A stretch of 12,639 nt of DNA from Candidatus Gastranaerophilales bacterium (GCA_900772035.1 CAAGQE010000110.1:1-12639); one strand, 5' to 3'. Counted from the first letter of the stretch, positions 1 to 6,398 are shown. The notes: generated by a model not told the origin, from the letters alone. A program made the numbers and translations.

Positions 1-313
1 CATTGTCCGCGCCGATTGCGTTTTGAACTTCGCAAGCGACCGAGGGATAAGGTCTTTGTGGCGCCGAAGTCGCTGAGATAATCATATCAATTGATTGCGG
101 GTCGATTCCCGTGTTTGCGATGAGTTTTTCAGCCGCTTCTATTCCTAATGTTACGGCATCTTCTTCGCCCGAAACGACGTGTCTTTCGCCGATACCTGTA
201 CGTTGTCTTATCCATTCGTCGCTGGTTTCGACGATTTTTGCCATATCGTCATTTGTTAAAGTCAACTTCGGAACGCTAAATTCCATTCCTCTTATTCTAA
301 CGGGTGTGTTCAT
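1..313 (-). CDS. fabH: Beta-ketoacyl-ACP synthase III (FabH), N-terminal part, cut by window edge
   Basis: The enzyme condenses a short acyl-CoA with malonyl-ACP to start fatty acid synthesis in the cytoplasm. The visible 104 residues carry the family's N-terminal signature: SDEWIRQRTGI at 31-41 followed by ER at 43-44, then the SATSAP strand at 80-85 and YPSVACEVQ at 89-97. The catalytic Cys, expected roughly 10-20 residues further on, lies beyond the left edge, so catalytic competence cannot be checked. The start is the ATG at 311-313; a second in-frame ATG nine codons later would remove the beta strand that begins the fold. The gene starts one base after the vorC stop and is the last visible gene of that operon. 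This suggests that it draws acyl-CoA primers from the oxidoreductase upstream; that link is inference. Confidence 0.93.
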   Translation of the reverse strand, partial: MNTPVRIRGMEFSVPKLTLTNDDMAKIVETSDEWIRQRTGIGERHVVSGEEDAVTLGIEAAEKLIANTGIDPQSIDMIISATSAPQRPYPSVACEVQNAIGADN

Positions 314-314
314 T

Positions 315-872
315 TTAAATCTTTCTGTTCTTGTATTCTGAGCCTATTTTTTGTCCTTCCGAAAGAACTTTAAAGTTCATATCTTTAAGGTGGATTTTTT
401 CGGGGGTCAAAACTTTTTCGACAGCCTTTTGTATTGATGTTATATCACAAAGGTCACAGATTTCGCTTAGTACACCCAGCGCAGCCATGTTGGTAGCTTT
501 TACGCTGCCGTTTTCTCTCGCAATGTCTGAAAGGTTTGCGAAGATGTAGCGAACGTCGTCTCTCGGACGTTTTTCTTCAAATAAAGACGAATTTGCGATA
601 ACAATTCCGCCCTTTTTTACTTTCGGGAGGAATTTGTCGAAAGACAAATCGTTTAATGCGATTAAAAAATCGGTTTCTTTTTTGTGTACGGAGGTTACTT
701 CTATGTCGCTGACAACGATTTCGCAGTTAACCGCGCCGCCTCTCATTTCCGCACCGTAGCAGGGATACCACGTTACTTTTTTGTCGTTAAGCATAAACGA
801 ATCTGCCAAAATTATTCCGGCAGACAGAACGCCTTGTCCTCCAAATCCTGCAATTATGATACTTTGTTCCAT
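315..872 (-). CDS. vorC: 2-oxoacid:ferredoxin oxidoreductase, gamma subunit
   Basis: This is the gamma (catalytic-domain III) subunit of a 2-oxoacid:ferredoxin oxidoreductase, 185 residues, a normal length for a stand-alone subunit. The N-terminus shows the family's glycine loop GFGGQG at 9-14, and the CoA-region signature YPCYGAEMRGG follows at 36-46. The ATG at 870-872 is chosen because AAAGG precedes it by six bases. A longer reading frame extends upstream, but only as a shadow inside vorA. The gene lies two bases after the vorA stop and one base before fabH, so it is translated from the same message. The substrate (branched-chain 2-oxoacid, 2-oxoglutarate or pyruvate) cannot be fixed from this subunit alone. 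Confidence 0.92.
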   Translation of the reverse strand: MEQSIIIAGFGGQGVLSAGIILADSFMLNDKKVTWYPCYGAEMRGGAVNCEIVVSDIEVTSVHKKETDFLIALNDLSFDKFLPKVKKGGIVIANSSLFEEKRPRDDVRYIFANLSDIARENGSVKATNMAALGVLSEICDLCDITSIQKAVEKVLTPEKIHLKDMNFKVLSEGQKIGSEYKNRKI

Positions 873-874
873 GG

Positions 875-1621
875 TTAGCCTTTCGTAACGTCTTTGAATA
901 CTCCGAGCGGAAATTCTTTTGTCATTTCTTCCCGAACGTGCTTGTGTGCTTCTTGCGGGGTCATTTTCCAGTTTGTCGGACAGCCCGATAAAATTTCTAC
1001 AAATCCAAAGCCTAAACCTTTGATTTGAACTTCGCAAGCCTTTTTAATGGCTTGTTTTGCTTTGATGATATTGGGAACGGAGTCTAAAGAAACTCTTGCG
1101 GAAAAAGCAGTTCCGCCGCAAAGAGCAATGTGTTCCGCGATTTTCATCGGATAACCGTTGAGTTCGGCAGAACGACCGTACGGAGTTGTTGTGGTGACTT
1201 GACCCAAAAGGGTAGTCGGACCCATTTGTCCGCCCGTCATTCCGTAAGTTGTGTTGTTTATGCAGATTGACGTAACTTTTTCACCGCGAGTTGCCGTGTA
1301 TAAAGATTCCGCAAAACCGATTGCCGCAAAGTCGCCGTCGCCTTGGTAGGTGAAAACCAACTTGTCGGGTCTTGCTCTTTTGATACCTGTTGCTTCGGCG
1401 GTTGCTCTGCCGTGAGGGCATTCCAAACAATCAATATCGTAAAAGTCGTATAGGAAAACGGAACAACCTACGCAAAGTGCTGCGATAGTGTCTTCTCTGA
1501 CGCCAAATTCGTCAATTGCTTCGCCGAGGAGTCTCAATGCAACGCCGTGGTCACATCCGGGGCAAAAAGTAAACCTTGCGTCTTTTTTCATACATTCCGG
1601 AAGTTTAAATACTTGTTGCAT
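875..1621 (-). CDS. vorA: 2-oxoacid:ferredoxin oxidoreductase, beta (TPP-binding) subunit
   Basis: This is the thiamine-diphosphate subunit, which decarboxylates the 2-oxoacid and passes electrons on towards ferredoxin. Over 248 residues it shows the CPGCDHG motif at 20-26 (iron-sulfur ligand Cys pair), further Cys residues in CVGC, and the TPP/Mg signature: GDGD at 94-97 followed by INNTTYGMTGGQ at 121-132. The ATG at 1619-1621 is preferred over a TTG twelve bases upstream because GGAG lies six bases before the ATG. With this start the gene overlaps the end of vorB by 17 bases, indicating coupled translation. The length and motif order match VorA/KorB proteins. Confidence 0.93.
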   Translation of the reverse strand: MQQVFKLPECMKKDARFTFCPGCDHGVALRLLGEAIDEFGVREDTIAALCVGCSVFLYDFYDIDCLECPHGRATAEATGIKRARPDKLVFTYQGDGDFAAIGFAESLYTATRGEKVTSICINNTTYGMTGGQMGPTTLLGQVTTTTPYGRSAELNGYPMKIAEHIALCGGTAFSARVSLDSVPNIIKAKQAIKKACEVQIKGLGFGFVEILSGCPTNWKMTPQEAHKHVREEMTKEFPLGVFKDVTKG

Positions 1622-2675
1622 GGTGTTCTCCAATCATTTTTCTTACGGCATCAAGTGTTTCGTCGACGTCAATCCATTCGCCTGCGGGTCTGCCGAGGTG
1701 AACAACTTCCGCTTTTCCGTTTACCGCGATTTTTACATCTTTAATCATTTGTCCCATGTTCATTTCGGCAACTATGATTTTCTTTGTCTTTTCGGCGAGT
1801 TCGGACAAACGCTTGTTTGGGAACGGGAAAAGGGTAATCGGTCTGAATGTTCCGATTTTCAAGCCTTGTTTTCTTCCTTCGTTCATTGCCGCTTTTATGT
1901 TTCTGCCCATTGTTCCGAACGCAACGAGTAAAACATCTGCATCTTCAACGTTGTGTTCTTCGTAGAGAACTTCTTCGCGTTCCATTTGAGCATATTTGTC
2001 GAACAAGTGTTGAACATTTGCGTTGTGTTTTTCTTCATTTATTTCCAAAGAGCGGATTTTGCGCGGAGCGCGACCTTTTGCGCCTGTTAAAGCCCAATCG
2101 GAGTTGTCGATTTCGGGGTAAGGATATTTCACAAATTCGGCAGGCTCCATCATTTGTCCCAAAAGACCGTCGGATAAAACGATTATAGGGTTTCTGTATT
2201 TTTGGGAAAGGTAGAATGCTCTGTGAGTCAGGTCGATACATTCTTGTACGGTTGACGGTGCGAGAACGGGGATTTGATAATCGCCGTTGCCGCCGCCTGT
2301 TACGGCTTGATTGTAATCACATTGTGACGGGTAAATGTAACCCAGCCCCGGACCTGCTCTCATAACGCTGATTACGACTAACGGTAATTGGTCGCCGACA
2401 GCGTAGGATAAACCTTCCTGCATAAGTGCAATTGCACAGGAGGAAGATGAAGTCATTGCTTTTGCACCTGTTGCGGCAGCGCCCATGACCATGTTGATAG
2501 ATGCGATTTCGCTTTCGGCGCAAACGTAACCTCTGTTTGCCTTTGGCATAATTTCGCTTAAATATTCACCTATTGCAGTTTGCGGAGTGATAGGGTAACT
2601 GAAATAGCAGTCGCAACCTGCGTCAAATGCGGCTTGTGCAATCGCTTTATTTCCGCTGATTAATGTTTTTGCCAT
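1605..2675 (-). CDS. vorB: 2-oxoacid:ferredoxin oxidoreductase, alpha subunit (VorB type)
   Basis: This is the alpha subunit, 356 residues, covering the pyrimidine-binding and transketolase-C-like domains that shape the substrate pocket. Visible signatures are YPITPQT at 27-33, ESEIASI near 54-60, the TSSSS run near 75-79, RAGPGLGYIYPSQ at 106-118 and GGGNGDY just after it. These match proteins annotated as 3-methyl-2-oxobutanoate dehydrogenase subunit VorB more closely than pyruvate PorA as I know them, but 2-oxoglutarate (KorA) enzymes are close relatives and remain possible. The ATG at 2673-2675 shares one base with the vorD stop (TAATG), and AGAGG lies ten bases upstream. The order delta-alpha-beta-gamma is the usual one for this enzyme group. 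Confidence 0.93.
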   Translation of the reverse strand: MAKTLISGNKAIAQAAFDAGCDCYFSYPITPQTAIGEYLSEIMPKANRGYVCAESEIASINMVMGAAATGAKAMTSSSSCAIALMQEGLSYAVGDQLPLVVISVMRAGPGLGYIYPSQCDYNQAVTGGGNGDYQIPVLAPSTVQECIDLTHRAFYLSQKYRNPIIVLSDGLLGQMMEPAEFVKYPYPEIDNSDWALTGAKGRAPRKIRSLEINEEKHNANVQHLFDKYAQMEREEVLYEEHNVEDADVLLVAFGTMGRNIKAAMNEGRKQGLKIGTFRPITLFPFPNKRLSELAEKTKKIIVAEMNMGQMIKDVKIAVNGKAEVVHLGRPAGEWIDVDETLDAVRKMIGEHHATSI

Positions 2676-2884
2676 TATTTATAAACCTCTGTTATTGCTA
2701 AATCGGGACAAGAAATTGCGCAACATTTGCAACCGATGCATTCGTTGTTGTCGTCCTTGAATTCAGCGGTGAAATTTCCCGTAAAACCTGTTTTTGAACT
2801 TTTTTTGATAAGTCCTTTCGGGCAAGCGTCGATGCAGAAATAACATGATTTACACTTGCTCTCGTCAATTACAATATATGCCAC
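2675..2884 (-). CDS. vorD: 2-oxoacid:ferredoxin oxidoreductase, delta subunit (2x[4Fe-4S] ferredoxin)
   Basis: This is a small ferredoxin-like electron-transfer subunit of 69 residues. It has two complete four-cysteine [4Fe-4S] motifs: Cys 11, 14, 17 and 21, each later followed by the second set Cys 49, 52, 55 and 59. The start is GTG at 2882-2884, giving the family-typical N-terminus MAYIVIDESKCKSC, with AAGGGTGAG just upstream. In-frame upstream starts (ATG at 2921-2923, TTG at 2936-2938) are rejected because the ATG overlaps the -10 box of the promoter at 2922-2950, so it would not be in the transcript. It is the first gene of the operon and overlaps vorB by one base. Confidence 0.93.
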   Translation of the reverse strand: MAYIVIDESKCKSCYFCIDACPKGLIKKSSKTGFTGNFTAEFKDDNNECIGCKCCAISCPDLAITEVYK

Positions 2885-2921
2885 ATTCTCACCCTTATTT
2901 TCCCTGCTCGCTTTTATCTCC

Positions 2922-2950
2922 ATGTTAACTCGTATCAAATACTATGTCAA
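2922..2950 (-). promoter_or_regulatory. Promoter of the vorDBAC-fabH operon
   Basis: On the minus strand a perfect -35 box TTGACA (2945-2950) is followed by a 17-base spacer and TAACAT (2922-2927), a good sigma-70-type -10. Transcription should start near 2915, leaving a leader of about 30 bases before the GTG start at 2884. This placement decides the vorD start codon. Confidence 0.75.
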
Positions 2951-3018
2951 GAAAAAACGGGGGCTTGAAGCCTTTTGGTTTTTGCAGGTTTTCGGCGGCG
3001 TGAAGTCAAACGATTACG

Positions 3019-3047
3019 GTCATTCCGAGCCGACTGGCGAAGAATCT
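3019..3047 (+). repeat. Hairpin repeat R1
   Basis: Begins GTCATTCCGA and ends GAAGAATCT, with centre GCC-GACT-GGC. The centre is nearly the same as that of R9, which has GTCA in the loop. Confidence 0.8.
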
Positions 3048-3059
3048 ATCTTTAATATC

Positions 3060-3093
3060 GTCATTCTTCACCCACAAAGTGGGTGAAGAATCT
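3060..3093 (+). repeat. Hairpin repeat R2
   Basis: Begins GTCATTCTTC and ends GAAGAATCT; the centre is ACCCACAAAGTGGGT. From ATTC to GAAT the copy is a perfect 13-base-pair stem with an AAA loop, the strongest hairpin in the cluster. Confidence 0.85.
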
Positions 3094-3116
3094 ATTTGTC
3101 GCAATACAATAAAAAC

Positions 3117-3151
3117 GTCATTCTGAGGTTTTTGTAAAAACCGAAGAATCT
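3117..3151 (+). repeat. Hairpin repeat R3
   Basis: Begins GTCATTCTGA and ends GAAGAATCT, with centre GGTTTTT-GT-AAAAACC. The bases after it (GTTATA) are shared with the flank of R9, so the homology runs past the hairpin. It forms an inverted pair with R4 across a 36-base spacer. Confidence 0.85.
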
Positions 3152-3187
3152 GTTATACAAATCTACTTTGGGTAAATAAAACAAAAC

Positions 3188-3213
3188 AGATACTTCGCTT
3201 CGCTCAGTATGAC
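3188..3213 (-). repeat. Hairpin repeat R4, covariant arm variant
   Basis: Read on the minus strand it begins GTCATACTGA and ends GAAGTATCT, with centre GCGAAGC. The arm change ATTC to ATAC is matched by GAAT to GTAT, so pairing is kept. Confidence 0.8.
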
Positions 3214-3233
3214 GCTTGAAAGGGTTTTATAGT

Positions 3234-3308
3234 TTACATTCGCTACCTCTCGAAAAACGATTCACAGGATTGTTTTTCTCGGCAGAGTAAAAATCTGCTC
3301 AATATGAC
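3234..3308 (-). repeat. Degenerate long relative of the hairpin repeats
   Basis: On the minus strand it begins GTCATATTGA, like the other copies, but then carries a GCAGA/TCTGC hairpin followed by a longer imperfect hairpin (AAAAAC pairing with GTTTTT). It looks like a copy broken open by, or grown from, nested palindromes. The left limit is uncertain. Confidence 0.45.
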
Positions 3309-3320
3309 GAACAGTTATAC

Positions 3321-3354
3321 GTCATTCTGAACCCACAAAGTGGGTGAAGAATCT
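3321..3354 (+). repeat. Hairpin repeat R6
   Basis: Begins GTCATTCTGA and ends GAAGAATCT, with the same ACCCACAAAGTGGGT centre as R2 but TGA in place of TTC before it. The centre therefore recurs on a different arm context. Confidence 0.85.
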
Positions 3355-3366
3355 ATTGTCAAATAT

Positions 3367-3395
3367 AGATACTTCGGCTAAAGCCTCAGTATGAC
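3367..3395 (-). repeat. Hairpin repeat R7, covariant arm variant
   Basis: On the minus strand it begins GTCATACTGA and ends GAAGTATCT, with centre GGCTTTAGCC. It shares the compensated ATAC/GTAT arms with R4 and faces R6 across only 12 bases, forming an inverted pair. Confidence 0.8.
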
Positions 3396-3405
3396 GGACT
3401 ATTAT

Positions 3406-3437
3406 GTATCATTCTTCGGGCAATGCCCGAAGAATCT
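3406..3437 (+). repeat. Hairpin repeat R8, left flank of the GIY-YIG gene
   Basis: The arms ATTCTTCGGGC and GCCCGAAGAAT form a perfect 11-base-pair stem with an AAT loop. It ends GAAGAATCT two bases before the stop codon of the GIY-YIG gene (stop at 3440-3442). It could act as a weak transcription stop, but no T-run follows on the minus strand. Confidence 0.85.
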
Positions 3438-3439
3438 AA

Positions 3440-3730
3440 CTACAAAATACTTTGATATAAATCATTCCATTGAGGATTTATTGAATTGATTAGATTAACT
3501 TTAAACTCTCTTTTCTTACCTTTTAAGTATTTTTCTCGTTCAATAGCAGTCACAACAGAAGAACAAAGCTCATAATATACTAATTTGTTTAAGTTATATT
3601 TTTTTGAAAATCCATCAACAAATTTGTTTTTATGTTCCCATATCCTTTTGGCTAAATTGGTTGTTACACCAATATATAGAGTTGTATTGGTATAATTTGT
3701 TAAAATATAGATATAGGCATTTTCTTTCAT
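3440..3730 (-). CDS. Small GIY-YIG family endonuclease (COG2827/URI type)
   Basis: This 96-residue protein is a stand-alone GIY-YIG nuclease domain. The sequence shows YIYIL at 6-10 (the GIY strand with Tyr in place of Gly), LYIGVT at 18-23 (YIG strand), Arg 29 and His 33 in NLAKRIWEHK, the metal-ligand Glu 66 within AIEREKYLKG, and the end motif NPQWNDLY at 85-92. The expected catalytic set (Tyr, Arg, Glu, Asn) is thus intact. Such small proteins are often annotated as excinuclease subunit C-like; they lack UvrC's other domains and their role is poorly known. The gene is visibly more AT-rich than its neighbours, has no ribosome binding site before the ATG at 3728-3730, and sits between two inverted hairpin repeats, which suggests an acquired or mobile gene. 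Confidence 0.88.
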   Translation of the reverse strand: MKENAYIYILTNYTNTTLYIGVTTNLAKRIWEHKNKFVDGFSKKYNLNKLVYYELCSSVVTAIEREKYLKGKKREFKVNLINSINPQWNDLYQSIL

Positions 3731-3764
3731 ATTATAATTATATTATAATATGAACTTTTTATAA
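3731..3764 (-). promoter_or_regulatory. Probable AT-rich promoter of the GIY-YIG gene, with little or no leader
   Basis: The minus strand contains several overlapping TATAAT boxes (3742-3747 and 3731-3736) and a TATAAA further up (3759-3764). No Shine-Dalgarno sequence separates them from the ATG at 3730. If the 3742-3747 box is used, the message would be nearly leaderless. No clear -35 is seen. Confidence 0.4.
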
Positions 3765-3765
3765 C

Positions 3766-3794
3766 AGATTCTTCGCCTGACGGCTCGGAATGAC
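3766..3794 (-). repeat. Hairpin repeat R9, right flank of the GIY-YIG gene
   Basis: On the minus strand it begins GTCATTCCGA and ends GAAGAATCT, with centre GCC-GTCA-GGC, close to R1. With R8 it forms an inverted pair around the nuclease gene, ATCT ends facing inward. Confidence 0.85.
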
Positions 3795-3897
3795 GATAGT
3801 CCAATTTGCGAGTTCGGGATGACGGTAACAGGTTGCTTGTTTCTCTTTTACTTTACTCCTCGTTGCAAAAAATCTACATATAGACATATTTGACAAT

Positions 3898-3922
3898 AAA
3901 AAAGCACCCCTTTCGGAGTGCT
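3898..3922 (-). terminator. Rho-independent terminator of the substrate-binding/TolC fusion gene
   Basis: On the minus strand AGCACTCC pairs with GGGGTGCT over eight base pairs (one G-T) around a GAAA tetraloop, followed by six T. It lies 25 bases after the stop codon of the fusion gene. Confidence 0.9.
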
Positions 3923-3946
3923 TTTTGTTTTCGGTTAAGAATTAAA

Positions 3947-6370
3947 TTACAAACGAATGTCATCCAATCTTTGAATATCCGTTTTAACTTTATCAATCCA
4001 GTTTCTTGCTCTGGGTGATGCTTGTGACCAGTTAACCGCGCAGATACTTCTTTGTACCCATACCAATTTCTTGAAGAATTCGTATTGTGCATTTGATGCC
4101 TTGAGTTTTGCTTCGAGGTATGTATCTTGAGCGTCAACTAACTGTGCAACAGGTGCTTTACCCTTGAGGTAATTTGCTTTTACTGCCATATAGTTTTCTT
4201 TTGCTGCAAACATTGCTTTGTATTCTTTTTCAATGCTGAAGTAGCATGAAAGTGCTTCGTTGATAATCTTTCTGATGTGTTCTTCGATTGTCAACTTAGC
4301 ACCATCATTCATCGCCATAAGGGCTTTCTTTTCGTTTGAAACTCTTGCGATTTCTGCAAACTTCGTACCGCCTTCAATAGGTTTCCATTGAGCAAAAATA
4401 CCCAAATATCCGTTTGTTTTTTCCGAGTGAGGCATTGTGATGTTATAAGGAACTAATGAACCTCCTGGTCCAAACGGTACTGCTGTCGGAATAGTTACGT
4501 CTTTTGCATAATGTCTGCCGAACAATGATTGATATTGAAGTGTCAATTTTGCATCAGGCAATACAAATTTTTGAATGTACATGCCTCTTTCGGCATTTTT
4601 CATTCTGATTGCTGCTCTTAATTTAGCAAGTTCGGGAGAAACATCGTATGCTTCTTGAATGAGCAATTGCGTAAATTGTTCGAGCGCTTCGGGAGTTCTT
4701 ACGTAGTCAAGAATGTACAAGTCTTTCGTATAGAAAGCAGGGTCGTCAGCCTTCAAAGGTGCAAGCGTAAAGTCTTGGTTTTGAGGTTCTGCGAGAACTT
4801 TGTTAATCATAACTTTGATGTTTCTGTGTTCAGAATTCATTCTGATTAAGTGTTCTTCGTTAATTCTCAATTGGCTTGCCCAACGCATTGCTTCTTCGTT
4901 TCCGCAGTAGCCTAATTTTGCACGAACTTTTGCCATTGCAAGGTTTTCTCTTGATTCGGCAACGTATTCTTCTTGAATTTTGATTGAGTTTTCAAGCATT
5001 AACAAGTCGATGTACAAAAGTGCAACGTTGATGCCCATATTTTGCTCTGCAAGTAATCTTTCAGCATAAGCAAAATCTTTTTGTCTGTGTTTAATCAAAA
5101 TGTTTGTAACCAACGCGGGTGAATAAATCGGTTGGTCGATACCCATTTGGAAGATACCTGTTTCTTCGGGGTAAATCAATGATGATGATGCAGCCCAATC
5201 GTGGCTGTATTTTTGCCAACCAACTGTTGTTGAGAAGGTCGGTAACCAATGCAAGTATGCTGATGCAACTGCAGCTCTTGCTGCTTTAATACCGTAACTC
5301 TTTTGTTCGATGTCTTTGTTTTGGATGTTCAATTTATTGAATACATCTGACAAAGTGTATTGCGGAACTTGTTTTGAAGAAATGATTTTTGCGTTGTTCA
5401 AAAGTCTGATGTGAGCCTTGTAGCCGACTTTTTCCGCAGTATCTGTGTTGATGTACAAAATATCATCTTCGTAGAAGTGCAATTGTTGGTAATCATTTTT
5501 TGTTGTTTTACCGTCAAGTACGGCTCTGATGTTGAAAGATGTTGCTTCTGCAACTTTTCTGTCCATATCAAGTGCGCCCGAACCTAACATACAACCGAGT
5601 TTTACATCGCTTTCGCCCAATGCTGAGAAGGTCATAATCTTCTTGTCCGAAAGTTTTGTGAACATATCTTGTAATTGTTCAAGTGTCAATGTAAATTGCG
5701 GTAAAATGAACGCTGCATCGCAGTCAGCGGGGATTTTTGCAATCGCATTATCTACGCTGCCATTAACAGGAACAACTACGAAATTGATAGATTTGTCGGT
5801 CAATTTTCCGCCGATAAAACTGTTCCAATCTTTGTGAGTTTTGTAGTAGCCTTCGTTCATCAAGATAGCAACTTTGTTATAAGGTGCAATTCTCTTGAAT
5901 TGTTCAAGTTTTTGAGCAGTTTGTGCAACAGGTGAGAAGAAGCCGTCACCGAAATCTCTCAAGCCGTATTGGTCAACCGTTACTACAAATTTACCTTGGT
6001 GATTAACTTTTCCGATGTATTTGGAAGTCAAATAACCCAATGCGACAACGATTGTTGCGTTTGAATGAAGCGCTTTGTCGCAAATCTTTTTCGCTCCGGC
6101 TTCCGTCCAGTCTGCTGTGTATACAAGTTCTTTCGGGTAAACCGCGTTGTAATCTTTTGCTACCGATGCGGTGATTGATTTTTTGAAGTTTTCAAGAAAA
6201 TAATCATTCGCAGGTGAAGGTCCGTCGATTACAAAAGCTATTCTTGCCGTAGTCTTTACGGATTTTGATACAGTAGCCTTTTTAGCAGAATTAGCCGTTG
6301 CAGCAACAACAGGCAAATTCATATTAAAAAGAAATATACTGCACAAAATAAGTGTCAATATCTTTTTCAT
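3947..6370 (-). CDS. Secreted fusion of ABC-type substrate-binding domain and TolC-like outer-membrane channel
   Basis: This 807-residue protein starts with a Sec signal peptide (MKKILTLILCSIFLFN, cleavage probably near 23-26); no lipobox is seen. Residues about 42-335 resemble the ABC_sub_bind/TrpX-like periplasmic binding fold: RIAFVIDG strand, TIVVALGYLTSKYIG, KVAILMNEGYY, CDAAFILPQ. Residues about 340-780 resemble the outer-membrane efflux (TolC) fold, with its two repeats beginning IKAARAAVASAYLHWLPTFS (361-380) and LAKLRAAIRMKNAERGMYIQ (581-600), and the closing helix YLKGKAPVAQLVDAQDTYLE (734-753). TolC proteins are usually about 420-500 residues, so the extra length equals the binding domain. 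The ATG at 6368-6370 is preceded by AAGGA; a GTG ten codons earlier would spoil the signal peptide. It appears monocistronic. It may gate or load an export channel by binding a ligand; the substrate is unknown. I read the fold from sequence only. Confidence 0.8.
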   Translation of the reverse strand: MKKILTLILCSIFLFNMNLPVVAATANSAKKATVSKSVKTTARIAFVIDGPSPANDYFLENFKKSITASVAKDYNAVYPKELVYTADWTEAGAKKICDKALHSNATIVVALGYLTSKYIGKVNHQGKFVVTVDQYGLRDFGDGFFSPVAQTAQKLEQFKRIAPYNKVAILMNEGYYKTHKDWNSFIGGKLTDKSINFVVVPVNGSVDNAIAKIPADCDAAFILPQFTLTLEQLQDMFTKLSDKKIMTFSALGESDVKLGCMLGSGALDMDRKVAEATSFNIRAVLDGKTTKNDYQQLHFYEDDILYINTDTAEKVGYKAHIRLLNNAKIISSKQVPQYTLSDVFNKLNIQNKDIEQKSYGIKAARAAVASAYLHWLPTFSTTVGWQKYSHDWAASSSLIYPEETGIFQMGIDQPIYSPALVTNILIKHRQKDFAYAERLLAEQNMGINVALLYIDLLMLENSIKIQEEYVAESRENLAMAKVRAKLGYCGNEEAMRWASQLRINEEHLIRMNSEHRNIKVMINKVLAEPQNQDFTLAPLKADDPAFYTKDLYILDYVRTPEALEQFTQLLIQEAYDVSPELAKLRAAIRMKNAERGMYIQKFVLPDAKLTLQYQSLFGRHYAKDVTIPTAVPFGPGGSLVPYNITMPHSEKTNGYLGIFAQWKPIEGGTKFAEIARVSNEKKALMAMNDGAKLTIEEHIRKIINEALSCYFSIEKEYKAMFAAKENYMAVKANYLKGKAPVAQLVDAQDTYLEAKLKASNAQYEFFKKLVWVQRSICAVNWSQASPRARNWIDKVKTDIQRLDDIRL

Positions 6371-6398
6371 CTGTATTTTCCTTTTCACATTCTTACAC

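Larger units (their letters stand above)
3019..3825. repeat. Cluster of hairpin (REP/BIME-like) repeats between vorD and the fusion gene
   Basis: Nine clear copies plus degenerate pieces share fixed ends, GTCATTC on one side and GAAGAATCT on the other, around a short palindromic centre that differs between copies. Orientations from left to right are + + + - (degenerate -) + - + -, with the GIY-YIG gene between the last two. Arms pair with each other (ATTC with GAAT), so each copy can form a hairpin. Two copies carry ATAC paired with GTAT instead, a compensatory change. A trailing half-copy, rc GTCATCCCGAACTC, lies near 3811-3825. The layout resembles bacterial interspersed mosaic elements; nothing similar is seen elsewhere in the window. 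Confidence 0.85.

Noticed and set aside
1488..1931. Plus-strand open frame of 147 codons over vorB/vorA
   Set aside because: It is antisense to two strongly conserved subunit genes and shows no domain or start signal.
2885..2938. Longer N-terminus for the ferredoxin subunit from TTG 2938 or ATG 2923
   Set aside because: Both starts lie at or upstream of the promoter's -10 box; the GTG at 2884 has a ribosome binding site and gives the family-typical N-terminus.
3019..3437. CRISPR array
   Set aside because: The repeats occur in both orientations, have variable palindromic centres and irregular spacing of 12 to over 100 bases, and no cas genes are present.
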